Shown: positions 53,720 to 62,498 of the stretch, piece after piece
Numbering within the stretch: position 1 is the stretch's first letter
Layout: every line of letters starts with the position of its first letter
From: Bordetella parapertussis
Lineage (GTDB): Bacteria > Pseudomonadota > Gammaproteobacteria > Burkholderiales > JACQAP01
NCBI GenBank assembly: GCA_945900965.1
Contig: CAMDKM010000009.1
Coordinates: 1-64,000 of the forward strand
Direction of reading: 5' to 3'
DNA: 64,000 nucleotides
Position numbers and translations under genes: made by a program
Notes under the pieces: model-generated
The model's input: only the letters and a program-made list of their open reading frames with translations
Told to the model about the DNA's origin: nothing
Databases searched by the model: none

Positions 53720-54157
53720 TTACTTATCCTGGTCCATCAGCATGAAACGGAAGTCCACCGCTTCCCGGCTGGGGGATACCGTCGACACCGTGTGGCGGGT
53801 GTTTCCATAGAGCAATTCGGGTTTCCAGGTTTCTTCTTCCCAGGCGCGCATACCTTCCTTGTCCAGCCAGCGGAAGCGCCAGGCAAGGCGACGCACGTCC
53901 TTGCTATCGTTTTTCAGATCGATCTCGATGCGCAGGCGTTCACCTCGTTCCGCGCAGCGCATTTCGACAATCTCGATATCGGCGATGTTGCCCGATGGGT
54001 CGGCCTTGGCCGCGATCAGGTCCTGGGTATCCTTGATTTTTTTGTCGCCCCCGGTGGGGCAGCCCATGACGGAACCAGGGTGTTCGAATCCTTTGCTTCG
54101 GCAGCCGGCCAACCCTGCCAGCGCAACAATCAGTAGGGCTAAAACGATTCGTATCAT
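53720..54157 (-). CDS. ycfL: YcfL-like lipoprotein (DUF1425)
   Basis: 145 residues. Lipobox LAGC with the lipidated cysteine at 19. The core ADIEIVEMRCAERGERLRIEIDLKNDSKDVRRLAWRFRWLDKEGM matches the YcfL/DUF1425 beta-sandwich. The next gene on the strand is lpoB-like, the conserved order. Periplasmic face of the outer membrane; exact role unknown. Confidence 0.85.
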   Translation of the reverse strand: MIRIVLALLIVALAGLAGCRSKGFEHPGSVMGCPTGGDKKIKDTQDLIAAKADPSGNIADIEIVEMRCAERGERLRIEIDLKNDSKDVRRLAWRFRWLDKEGMRAWEEETWKPELLYGNTRHTVSTVSPSREAVDFRFMLMDQDK

Positions 54158-54184
54158 GATTGCGGTCCTTTCAAACGAAAATTT

Positions 54185-55663
54185 TCACCACAACGCGTGC
54201 GTGATAAGCGGCGTTGACTCTATCCTGGCCGTGCGGCCCGCGTCCTGCGCCGCAGGCACTGCGAATACCCGCCCGCCCAGAAGCCGAAGGCTGACCACCG
54301 CATGCGGGCCGGCAAGATTCACCTCAACAGTTTCCATTCCCCGTGCCGTGGGAATACGCAGACGTTGCTGGCCGCTCGGAACCCGCCCGCGGGCGATCGC
54401 AATGTGCGCCGGCAAGGTCCTCCATCCACGCTCATCCGCCGATTCGGTCAACAACGCGCCGAGCGTGACAGCCAGCTCCGATAGACCGCCGCTATCATGC
54501 TTGCGGGCCCGGCGCTGCATGGCGCCTTTGACCGTTGAGCGAATGATACCGCGCAACATGATTCCCGGCATGTCGTCTTGCAGGGCCCGCCTCGCCATGG
54601 CATCGATACTGGTGATGGGAATCACACTGAATGCGCCCGCGCCGTCGATTTCGATCGAATCCGGCAGCAATGCCGCTTCCGTCGGACGCAATACCGGGAA
54701 AGACACCGGCACCAAAACCATGTCGTTCGAGGAAATAATGGGAAGATTGAATCCGCGCGATTGGCGGGCCGGGGCCAGGCCGGATTCGATAACGACCAGC
54801 AAGTCGGTATGGCCGTTGTCGACGATGCCTTGCCGGCGATCAAGCTCTTCAAGGGCACGCTCGAGGAGCGGCTGGTTCGGCTGGAGTTCAATGGCCTGTC
54901 GATAACCGGCAGCCGCCAGGCCGGGCTCACCCAGCGCTTCGTAAACGAAGCCGGCCAGGTAATGGCTGAAGGCCGACTGATAGCCGTTGCGCAATGCGGC
55001 CACCTCCGGCGTTTCGAGAGTGGCGACCGGGTAGCCATTGACCTCCCGATACTGAGTTTTTGCTCCGCGAGATTTGGCATCGCGCTCGATATCTTCCAAT
55101 TGCCGGGCGCGCAACGCGGCGATCACCGCTTCGCGTTCATGGGTTTTCTTGATTTCCACCCGCGCGTTATCCCAATCGCCCAGCGCAAGATGGTTCAGCG
55201 CGATGCGGGTGGTGAGCATCACCTTTTCGTAGTCGTGACCCTCGTAGGGCCGCAACTTCTCGTTTACCGCGTAGGCGGCAATACCAGCCAGGAGTTTTGC
55301 CGGGTCGCTACGCGCGGTATTTTCCCAGGCTTGAACCGTGGCATCGGCGCTCCTCCATTCCTTTTGGCTCTCGGCAATTCGGCCATTGAGACGCAACAAT
55401 TCGCCAAGTTCGCAATAATGGAGCAGATCCCGTTTCGTACCTTTGCCGCGTGATTTCAAATTACCGATTGCGGCGTCCAGTTGCCCGGAACTGGCAAGTG
55501 ACAGGGTGTCGGAAAGTTCCATATCGTAACTTCGCAATGCCGCGCATCCCGTGCCCGCAAGCGCCAATACCATGACGATTGCCGACAAAATTGGCACGCG
55601 CGAAGCGCACATGGCACAAGGGGGCATCGGGTTGCTCGGTGAAGGTTCACCGACCTGGATCAA
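54185..55663 (-). CDS. COG3014-family TPR lipoprotein
   Basis: 492 residues if started at the TTG at 55663, which overlaps the upstream stop by 4 bases (TTGA). ATGs at 55627 and 55612 would also keep the signal sequence, and no start has a good ribosome site. The lipobox LAGTGC places the lipidated cysteine at 40. Helical TPR-like pairs follow (for example YLAGFVYEALGEPGLAAAGYRQAIELQPNQPLLE, about 225-260). A C-terminal region with beta-pattern comes last. The order with lpoB and ycfL suggests a shared envelope function. Confidence 0.75.
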   Translation of the reverse strand: MIQVGEPSPSNPMPPCAMCASRVPILSAIVMVLALAGTGCAALRSYDMELSDTLSLASSGQLDAAIGNLKSRGKGTKRDLLHYCELGELLRLNGRIAESQKEWRSADATVQAWENTARSDPAKLLAGIAAYAVNEKLRPYEGHDYEKVMLTTRIALNHLALGDWDNARVEIKKTHEREAVIAALRARQLEDIERDAKSRGAKTQYREVNGYPVATLETPEVAALRNGYQSAFSHYLAGFVYEALGEPGLAAAGYRQAIELQPNQPLLERALEELDRRQGIVDNGHTDLLVVIESGLAPARQSRGFNLPIISSNDMVLVPVSFPVLRPTEAALLPDSIEIDGAGAFSVIPITSIDAMARRALQDDMPGIMLRGIIRSTVKGAMQRRARKHDSGGLSELAVTLGALLTESADERGWRTLPAHIAIARGRVPSGQQRLRIPTARGMETVEVNLAGPHAVVSLRLLGGRVFAVPAAQDAGRTARIESTPLITHALW

Positions 55664-56184
55664 TTGACAGTCCGACGGATGTCCGGCTCCGTGGTCGGTG
55701 TGTCAAGCGCCGGTACCGCGAGCGTTATGTCCCATTCCGCCCGACTGGCGCTCTCCTGGATCAATTTCAGCAGACCATGCAAAAGCGTATCGCCGAGCGC
55801 AAGATCTATTCCGTTACCTCTGTGTGGCAGAAATGACAGTACAGTCTGACTGTGGTCATTGCGGCGTGCATTCACTTGCGAAATCAACATGGGCTCGGAC
55901 CCCAGGGGCTGCTCGCGGGCGGGCTCCTGCGGCTCGTTGGAGATTTTCACCTGCTGGAGGGCTTTTTCGTGCTGAAAGCCCAGTAATGCCTGGCGTGCCT
56001 CGGGACTGGATTGCCTCTGAATGTCGGGCGTGGCCTGCGCCAACTGGATCAGAATCGGCCAGATGCGCGTAACCAGACGACGGGTCAGCCAGAAGCGTAT
56101 TTCGGAGGTGCCGTCGAAAAATACCCGTAACAGCATGCGGTCTTCCACAGCGTGATATTCAACAGTCATTCGTTCAAGGTTCAT
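55660..56184 (-). CDS. Uncharacterised cytoplasmic protein, upstream of the lipoprotein genes
   Basis: 174 residues from the ATG at 56184; a GTG two codons earlier is possible. The N-terminal half (MTVEYHAVEDRMLLRVFF-DGTSEIRFWLTRRLVTRIWPIL) looks like a small beta-rich fold with a helix. The middle is acidic and glutamine-rich, and the end WDITLAVPALDTPTTEPDIRR is again strand-like. No signal or membrane segment. The first gene of the lipoprotein run, with a 4-base overlap to the next. No family is recognised. Confidence 0.75.
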   Translation of the reverse strand: MNLERMTVEYHAVEDRMLLRVFFDGTSEIRFWLTRRLVTRIWPILIQLAQATPDIQRQSSPEARQALLGFQHEKALQQVKISNEPQEPAREQPLGSEPMLISQVNARRNDHSQTVLSFLPHRGNGIDLALGDTLLHGLLKLIQESASRAEWDITLAVPALDTPTTEPDIRRTVN

Positions 56185-56262
56185 GGCCACACTATAACCC
56201 GGCTGCCCGCCAGTAAAAATACCCGTGTACTTTGCTTTATCAAACTAAAAAAGCTGTTCAAT

Positions 56263-56390
56263 CACGGAGAACACGGAGAACACCGAGTAAAACAATGAGA
56301 TATTTTTCTTTTTACGCTGACCCATTGGCTGATATATCAGAGCCATACATGTTCTTGTATTTTCTCCGTGTACACCGTGCCCTCCGTGAT
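56263..56390. repeat. Inverted CACGGAG-type repeat pair, second copy
   Basis: CACGGAGAA twice plus CACCGAG at 56263-56287 face the inverse CTCCGTGTA, CACCGTGCC and CTCCGTGAT at 56364-56390, with about 76 bases between. The unit is the same as at 25226-25372, 31 kb away, but the spacer sequence is unrelated. It fills the space between the unknown gene and the membrane protein gene. Confidence 0.8.
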
Positions 56391-56409
56391 TCAATCGCCT
56401 TTTGTGGCA

Positions 56410-56805
56410 TCAACCAACCTGCCCCGTTTGTCGAAATGAGGGCTTTGCGCCGCGGGCCAGAAGCCAGGTCAGCAGCAGGACAAAGCCGGTCAGAACAAAA
56501 ATCTTATTGATAAACCAGTTGGTGCGCCAGATCGTCCACTCCGGCGCCGCAAGGAACCAAACGAATTTGGTGCCGACAATAATAATCTCTGTGGTGGCGA
56601 TGATGCCGGCCGCCCAGAATGTCCACGGCCGCCAATTGAGAAGAGCCCAGCCCAGCCAGACATGTACGGCCGGCCAAAAGTCGGGATAGATGTGAGTCCC
56701 CAGGGGCTCGCCGGCATGCAACGCAAACGCGGCCGGGAACAGGTATTTGATGACCACGGTCCAGGCCGCAAGCACAAAAAGAAAATGGGCAAAAAAGTGT
56801 CTCAT
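56410..56805 (-). CDS. Four-segment membrane protein of unknown function
   Basis: 131 residues from the ATG at 56805, which overlaps the SDR stop by 4 bases. Four hydrophobic segments are visible (FAHFLFVLAAWTVVIKYLF, FWPAVHVWLGWALL, FWAAGIIATTEIIIVGTKFVWFL and FVLTGFVLLLTWLLA). Rich in tryptophan. Longer in-frame readings overlap the SDR gene and are ignored. I recognise no family. Coupling to the SDR gene suggests they are made together. Confidence 0.75.
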   Translation of the reverse strand: MRHFFAHFLFVLAAWTVVIKYLFPAAFALHAGEPLGTHIYPDFWPAVHVWLGWALLNWRPWTFWAAGIIATTEIIIVGTKFVWFLAAPEWTIWRTNWFINKIFVLTGFVLLLTWLLARGAKPSFRQTGQVG

Positions 56806-57584
56806 GCGGGAAAAGTCCGCAGCCCGCCGTACGTATGCCATGAGCCCGCAACCAGCCAGCCGCAATCGACCGGCAGATTGACGCCGGTAATCGCCATGGC
56901 ATCCGGGCCGGCGAGGAACGCCACCGCGCGCGCAATTTCGATCGGCTCCACCAGGCGGCCCAGCGCGGCGTTGCCGGCAAGTCTCGAAACATCGCGCTCG
57001 CCCTTGTCGACAGCGTCTTGCAAGGCTGGGGTGCGCGTGTAGCCGGGAGACACGGCGTTGACCCGTACCTGGGCTGGCCCCCATTCCGCGGCCAGGCATT
57101 CGGTCATGGAGATAACCGCCGCCTTGGCCGGCGCATAGGCATGCAAGGGCATCGAGCGCATGCCCGCGACCGAGGCGATGTTGACGATGCTGCCGCGCCG
57201 CCGTGCGACCATGCGCTTGCCAAATGTTACCGCGGCGACATAGGTGCCGCGCTGGTCCACCCGTACCACTTCATCCCAGTTCGACATCGCCAGGCGCTCC
57301 GGTGGCACCGGCACCTGGATGATGCCCGCGCTGTTGACCAGGATTTCCACCGGGCCCATTGCGGCCTCGATGGCATCGGCGCAATGCGCGAGTGCGGTTT
57401 CGTCGGCCACATCCACGAGCCAGGCGCGGCCGTTGATCTCGCGTGCCATGGCGTGCGCACGGTCGTCCCGGTCCAGCACGGCGATCCGCGCACCGCGCGC
57501 CGCCAGTTCGCGGCAGCAGGCGGCGCCGATACCGCTCGCACCGCCGGTGACCACTGCCACGCCAGATAAAGAATTGCCGGGCAT
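56802..57584 (-). CDS. Short-chain dehydrogenase/reductase
   Basis: 260 residues. NAD(P)-binding GGASGIG at 14-20, D39 and R40 after beta-strand 2 (LDRDDRA, favouring NAD+), NSAG at 84-87, and the catalytic S138, Y150 and K154 in HAYAPAK. Classical SDR. Alcohol or keto substrate unknown. It has a conserved-looking PGYTRTPAL and VAFLAGPDAMAITGVNLPVDCGW end. Neighbours are a membrane protein and an alpha/beta hydrolase. Confidence 0.92.
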   Translation of the reverse strand: MPGNSLSGVAVVTGGASGIGAACCRELAARGARIAVLDRDDRAHAMAREINGRAWLVDVADETALAHCADAIEAAMGPVEILVNSAGIIQVPVPPERLAMSNWDEVVRVDQRGTYVAAVTFGKRMVARRRGSIVNIASVAGMRSMPLHAYAPAKAAVISMTECLAAEWGPAQVRVNAVSPGYTRTPALQDAVDKGERDVSRLAGNAALGRLVEPIEIARAVAFLAGPDAMAITGVNLPVDCGWLVAGSWHTYGGLRTFPA

Positions 57585-57648
57585 GTTTATCGTCCTGTTC
57601 GTAGGGTGAGGGAAAGATTGTGCTGCCCGCCATTGAGTCCGGCAAGTG

Positions 57649-58611
57649 TCATGGGTTCAGCCCGCGCAGAAATTTACCCAGCAACAGGTTGACCTCCGCG
57701 GGGCGTTCCTGCTGAATCCAGTGGCCGGCGCCCTCGATGATTTCGCAAACGCGCAGATCATCGACCCAGCGTTTCATGTTTTCCACCAGATCGACATTGG
57801 GCACGAAGCGCAACACCTTGTCGCGGCTGCCGGCGATGAAACAAGCCGGGCGCGTGATGCGGGCACCGCTCAAACCCGTCAGGCGCTCCCAGTCGCGGTC
57901 CTGATTGCGGTAACGGTTCAGCCCGCCACGGAATCCCTTGCGCTCGAATTGTTCGGCGTAATAATTCAGATCGGCGTCGGTGAGCCAGGCAGGCAGTTGG
58001 GCCGGGTTGGGCAAGTCATCGAGCATGCGGGCATTCACAGCCTTGTCCGGGCGGAAGATGCCCTTCGGCGCCTCGCCCGATCCCGCGAAATAAATCTTGC
58101 GCAAGGTGGTGAGGATGTCGGCCTCGAATTCCACTTCCGCGACCCCGGGTTCCTGAAAATAAAGCTGATAAAAAAATCGTCCCGCGTAGAGATGCTTCCA
58201 GAGTGCGAGCGAGGAGATTTTTCCGCGCGGCGAATAAGGTACGGAAAGCGCGGCAACGGCGCGCACCCGGCCCGGATGCAAGGCTGTGGTATTCCAGACG
58301 ATGGGCGCACCCCAGTCATGCCCGATCAGCACCGCCTGCCGTTCGCCGAAGTGGTCGATCAGTCCGAGCACATCGCCGATCAGAGATTCCATGTCGTAGG
58401 CCTCGATCTGCGGCGGCGCATCGCTTCCCCCGTAGCCGCGCACATCCGGCACCACCACCTTGTAGCCGGCGGCCTTCAGCGGCGCGATCTGATGGCGCCA
58501 GGAGTACCAGGATTCCGGCCAGCCATGCACCAGAATCGCCAGCGGGCCGTCGCCTTCGACGACGCAGCGCAAGCGGATGCCGTTGGTGGGGATGGAATGG
58601 TAGGGGTACAT
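57649..58611 (-). CDS. Alpha/beta hydrolase, epoxide-hydrolase-like
   Basis: 320 residues. HGWPES (29-34, oxyanion hole), VPDVRGYGGSD, the nucleophile D99 in GHDWGAPI and a C-terminal histidine in GAGHWIQQERP. An aspartate nucleophile and the WPES/RGYGGSD pattern indicate a soluble epoxide hydrolase or haloacid dehalogenase type. Cytoplasmic. 64 bases upstream of the SDR start on the same strand. Confidence 0.92.
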   Translation of the reverse strand: MYPYHSIPTNGIRLRCVVEGDGPLAILVHGWPESWYSWRHQIAPLKAAGYKVVVPDVRGYGGSDAPPQIEAYDMESLIGDVLGLIDHFGERQAVLIGHDWGAPIVWNTTALHPGRVRAVAALSVPYSPRGKISSLALWKHLYAGRFFYQLYFQEPGVAEVEFEADILTTLRKIYFAGSGEAPKGIFRPDKAVNARMLDDLPNPAQLPAWLTDADLNYYAEQFERKGFRGGLNRYRNQDRDWERLTGLSGARITRPACFIAGSRDKVLRFVPNVDLVENMKRWVDDLRVCEIIEGAGHWIQQERPAEVNLLLGKFLRGLNP

Positions 58612-58735
58612 TTTCTTGGTGAGGCGTGAGGGGTCAGGAGTCAGGGGCGAGGGGCGAGGGGCGAGGGGTGGGCGTAGTATGCTGCTTTATCGGCACTTGG
58701 AGAATGCAGGGATCCGACTTTACCACCGAAGGGAT

Positions 58736-58813
58736 TTGTCTTGGCCAAACTCCGCCGAGGCCAAGGAAGCGATGACGGCATTTTTCGAGAAACGCAAACC
58801 GATTTTTGATTGA
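58736..58813 (+). pseudogene. Remnant of an enoyl-CoA hydratase/isomerase C-terminus
   Basis: The frame ends SWPNSAEAKEAMTAF-FEKRKPIFD before a TGA at 58811-58813. This closely resembles the C-terminal end of enoyl-CoA hydratases (S-x-D-x-K-E-x-M-x-A-F-x-E-K-R-K-P). Nothing of the core domain is present upstream, where a purine-rich repeat takes over near 58670. It is probably a deletion relic. It lies 63 bases before the molybdenum hydroxylase genes. Confidence 0.55.
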
Positions 58814-58876
58814 GTTGATGGGCTTTTTGACATCCAAGAGGTTTAACCCGGGCAATCACTACGAGCGATACACCCC

Positions 58877-59710
58877 ATGTATCTTCGTCCCACTAATCTG
58901 AAGGAGGCGCTCGGTGCCTTGTCCTCCGGCGGCATGACGGTGCTGGCGGGTGGTACCGATTTCTACCCCGCCCGGGTCGGGAAGCCGGTGACCGAGCGCA
59001 TTCTCGACATCACTGCGCTCGATGCCCTGCGTGGTATTCGCGAGGAGGTGACCTATACCCGCATTGGCGCACTCACCACCTGGAGTGAATTGATCGCCCA
59101 TCCCCTGCCGGATTGTTTTGCTGGTCTCAAAGCCGCGGCACGCGAAGTCGGAGGAAAACAAATCCAGAATGCCGGCACGATCGCCGGGAATCTCTGCAAT
59201 GCTTCGCCCGCCGCAGATGGTATTCCGCCCTTGCTCGCGCTGGACGCGGAAGTCGAGCTGGCGTCCGCCGTGAAAAGCCGGCGGCTGCCGCTCTCCGAAT
59301 TCGTTCTGCGCAACCGGCGCACCGCGGCGGCGGCCGACGAACTGCTCACCGCCATTCTGGTGCCGCATTGGGGAAGTGGCGCGCGCTCGAATTTCCTCAA
59401 GCTTGGCTCGCGGCGCTATCTGGTCATTTCCATCGTCATGGTGTCGGCAGTGCTGGAATCCGGTTCGGACGGGCGAGTGACTCGCGCGAGCGTCAGTGTT
59501 GGGGCGTGCTCCGAAGTGGCGCAGCGTTTACCGGCGCTGGAGAAACGTCTGCTCGGCCAGCCGATGTCGGTGGCCCTGGCCGATATTCCAGTGGCCTCGG
59601 ACCTCGACTCACTCAAACCCATCACCGACATACGCGGCACGGATGTATATCGACGCGATGCCGCTTTGACACTGGTGCGGCGAGCCTTGCGGGAGCTTCC
59701 CGGTGAATAA
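58877..59710 (+). CDS. FAD-binding subunit of a molybdenum hydroxylase (CoxM/HcrB type)
   Basis: 277 residues. FAD motifs AGGTDF (24-29) and GGKQIQNAGTIAGNLCNASPAADG are present, and the C-terminal SVGACSEVAQRLPALEKRL is the small domain. It passes electrons from the iron-sulfur centres to NAD+ or another acceptor. Its stop overlaps the next gene, the fused iron-sulfur and molybdenum subunit, by 8 bases. Start ATG at 58877 with only a weak ribosome site. Confidence 0.93.
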   Translation: MYLRPTNLKEALGALSSGGMTVLAGGTDFYPARVGKPVTERILDITALDALRGIREEVTYTRIGALTTWSELIAHPLPDCFAGLKAAAREVGGKQIQNAGTIAGNLCNASPAADGIPPLLALDAEVELASAVKSRRLPLSEFVLRNRRTAAAADELLTAILVPHWGSGARSNFLKLGSRRYLVISIVMVSAVLESGSDGRVTRASVSVGACSEVAQRLPALEKRLLGQPMSVALADIPVASDLDSLKPITDIRGTDVYRRDAALTLVRRALRELPGE

Positions 59711-62498
59711 GCCGCGCGAACATTCCGCGCTCGACACACAGATCGGACGCAGAGCAATTTCTTTCCGGCTCAACGGCAGCCCGGCGCAAGTGGATGTAGA
59801 TCCTGCCGCACGACTAACCGATGTATTGCGCGAACAACTGGGATTGACCGGCACCAAGGTCGGTTGCGAGGCTGGCGATTGCGGCGCCTGCACTATCCTC
59901 CTCGATGGCCGGCAAGTCTGTGCCTGCCTGACCGCGGCGGCGCAGGTTGAAGGGCGCGAGGTATTGACGGTCGAGGGCCTGGCCCGCAACGGCGAACTCA
60001 ATACCCTGCAACGCGCGTTTCTTGCACACGGCGCGGCCCAGTGCGGCATTTGCACGCCGGGCATGCTGATGGCCGCGAGCGATTTGCTTCGGCGCATTGC
60101 CGAGCCCAGCGAAGAACAGGTGCGCGACGCACTTGGGGGCGTGTTGTGCCGCTGCACCGGCTATCGAAAAATTATCGACGCCGTGCTGGCCGTGGCGCGC
60201 GGGGATGTGCATGCTGACATGCCCGCTGCGAGCGCGGCGGTGGGCGCGCGTATCGCCAAGCTCGACGGCGCGTCGCTGGTTGATGGTTCGGCAGACTATG
60301 GCGCGGATCGTTTTCCCGTCGACAGCCTCTGGCTGCGGGTGATCCGCTCGCCGCACGCCCGTGCGCGATTTCGCTTCGGCGATTTGTCGGCGCTACGCCT
60401 TCGTCCTGGACTGGAAGCCGTGTTCACCGCGGCCGATGTTCCGGAGAACAGCTTCGGCATTTTTCCCCAGGTGAAAGATCAACCCGTACTTGCCGAGGCT
60501 CATGTGCGTTTTCGCGGCGAGGCAGTGCTGGCGCTGGTTGGCGAACGGGACGCGGTGATTGCGGTGCCCGATTCGGCGATACCGATCGAGTGGATGCCCG
60601 AAGCACCGGTCGCCGATATGAATGTCGCCCTGACGGGGCAAACGTGCCTACACGATTTCGCGCCGGACAATGTGTTGATCCGTGGCCGGGTGGTGAAGGG
60701 CAATGTCGAGCAGGTATTGTCCAACGCGGCTTACCGTGCCGAAGGAGAGTTCAGCACGCCTTATCTGGAACACGCCTACATCGAACCGGAGGCGGGCTAC
60801 GCGGAGTGGTTTCGCGCGGCGGATGGGCGGGATCGTCTGCGGATTTTTTCCTGCACACAAACGCCCTATATGGATCGCGACGAAGTGGCGCGCGTATTGA
60901 AGCTCTCGCCCGAGACGGTGCATATTCTGCCCTCGGCGATTGGCGGGGGATTCGGCGGCAAACTCGATATAGCGATCCAGCCGTTGCTGGCGCTGGCGGC
61001 CTGGAAGCTCAAGCGCCCGGTGCGCGGTGTGTTCACCCGGCCCGAGTCGATGCTCACCACCACCAAGCGGCATCCATCGCGAATGCGCGCGCGGTTTGCC
61101 TGCAACGCAGAGGGCAAACTGCTGGCCGCCGATTTCTCCGGCGACTTCAACACCGGCGCCTATGCCTCATGGGGCAACACGGTGGCGAACCGTGTGCCGA
61201 TCCATGCCTCGGGCCCGTATTTCGTTCCGCACGTCAGGGCACTGACCCGGGCGGTCTACACCAACGGACCGGTTGCCGGGGCATTCCGCGGCTTCGGCGT
61301 TCCTCAATCGACCTTGGTCCATGAAACATTGATCGAAGATCTTGCGGAGCGATGCGCCATCGATCCGCTGGAGTTCCGCTGGCGTAACGCAATTCGTGCC
61401 GGACAGCCGACGGCAACCGGGCAGGTGCTGGTTGCCAGTTGTGGACTTTCACAATGTATAGAACGCCTGCGTCCCGCCTGGCAAGTCGCTCGCGAACATG
61501 CGCAGGCGTTCAATATGCAACAACGTGCCGTGGGTGGTACCCTGCGCCGAGGTGCCGGCATTGCCTGCATGTGGTATGGCATCGGCAATACGGTGATTGC
61601 CAACCCGTCCACACTGCGAGTCGGGCTGCGCCGCAACGGGCGCTTGTTTCTATATAACGGCGCGGTGGATATCGGTCAGGGCTCCAGCACTGTCCTGCCG
61701 CAGATCTGCGCCGATGCGGTGGGGTTGCCGGTGGCGATGATCGACCAGGTGGTGGGCGACACCGATGCGACGCGCGATGCCGGCAAGACCTCCGCGTCGC
61801 GCCAGACTTTTGTGTCCGGCAATGCGGCGCGGTTTGCCGGCGAAGATCTGCGCAAGAAAATTCTGACTCTTGCTGGAGCGCCGCACCATGCATCGTTGGA
61901 AATTGTCGGGCAAACACTTGTCGCGTGCGCCTCGGGCAAACAATGGCGGCTCGGACTTCTATCGGCGACTGCCGATGCAGACGGCAATATCGCCGTCGGC
62001 GACGGCTACTTCGATCCGCCTACCACGCCGCTCAATACCGATGGCCAAGGCGCACCCTACGCCACCTATGGCTTCGCGGCGCAGATCGCCGAGGTCGAAG
62101 TCGATGAGGCGCTGGGCACCACCAGGGTCCTGCACATGCACGCGGCGCACGATGTCGGTCGCGCGATCAATCCCACCCAGGTTGAAGGCCAGATTCACGG
62201 CGGCATCGCGCAGGGCCTGGGCATGGCGCTGATGGAAGAGTATGTCGCGGGCCGTACCGACAACCTTCATGATTATCTGATTCCCACCATCGGCGATGTG
62301 CCACCCATCACCACGCATCTGATCGAAGATCCCGAACCGCTGGGCCCGTATGGCGCCAAAGGGGTGGGCGAGCCGGCGCTGATTGCCACGGCGCCGGCCA
62401 TTCTCAATGCGATACGGCACGCCACGGGCGTGCGCATGACGCAAGTGCCGGTGACGCCGGACCGGCTGCGCCAAGCCCTCCTGGAGCGCCGCGTATGA
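59703..62498 (+). CDS. Fused 2Fe-2S and molybdopterin subunit of a xanthine-dehydrogenase-family hydroxylase
   Basis: 931 residues from a GTG at 59703. Residues 1-170 carry both 2Fe-2S clusters (C55, C60, C63 and C75; then C114, C117, C149 and C151). The rest is the molybdenum subunit, with GGGFGGKLDIAIQ, GAFRGFGVPQ, and the catalytic glutamate in GAKGVGEPALIATAPAI. Most bacterial relatives keep small and large subunits as separate genes, so the fusion is a distinguishing point. The family hydroxylates N-heterocycles such as xanthine, nicotinate or quinoline. The partner reductase gene suggests a pyridine substrate. Confidence 0.92.
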   Translation: MNKPREHSALDTQIGRRAISFRLNGSPAQVDVDPAARLTDVLREQLGLTGTKVGCEAGDCGACTILLDGRQVCACLTAAAQVEGREVLTVEGLARNGELNTLQRAFLAHGAAQCGICTPGMLMAASDLLRRIAEPSEEQVRDALGGVLCRCTGYRKIIDAVLAVARGDVHADMPAASAAVGARIAKLDGASLVDGSADYGADRFPVDSLWLRVIRSPHARARFRFGDLSALRLRPGLEAVFTAADVPENSFGIFPQVKDQPVLAEAHVRFRGEAVLALVGERDAVIAVPDSAIPIEWMPEAPVADMNVALTGQTCLHDFAPDNVLIRGRVVKGNVEQVLSNAAYRAEGEFSTPYLEHAYIEPEAGYAEWFRAADGRDRLRIFSCTQTPYMDRDEVARVLKLSPETVHILPSAIGGGFGGKLDIAIQPLLALAAWKLKRPVRGVFTRPESMLTTTKRHPSRMRARFACNAEGKLLAADFSGDFNTGAYASWGNTVANRVPIHASGPYFVPHVRALTRAVYTNGPVAGAFRGFGVPQSTLVHETLIEDLAERCAIDPLEFRWRNAIRAGQPTATGQVLVASCGLSQCIERLRPAWQVAREHAQAFNMQQRAVGGTLRRGAGIACMWYGIGNTVIANPSTLRVGLRRNGRLFLYNGAVDIGQGSSTVLPQICADAVGLPVAMIDQVVGDTDATRDAGKTSASRQTFVSGNAARFAGEDLRKKILTLAGAPHHASLEIVGQTLVACASGKQWRLGLLSATADADGNIAVGDGYFDPPTTPLNTDGQGAPYATYGFAAQIAEVEVDEALGTTRVLHMHAAHDVGRAINPTQVEGQIHGGIAQGLGMALMEEYVAGRTDNLHDYLIPTIGDVPPITTHLIEDPEPLGPYGAKGVGEPALIATAPAILNAIRHATGVRMTQVPVTPDRLRQALLERRV

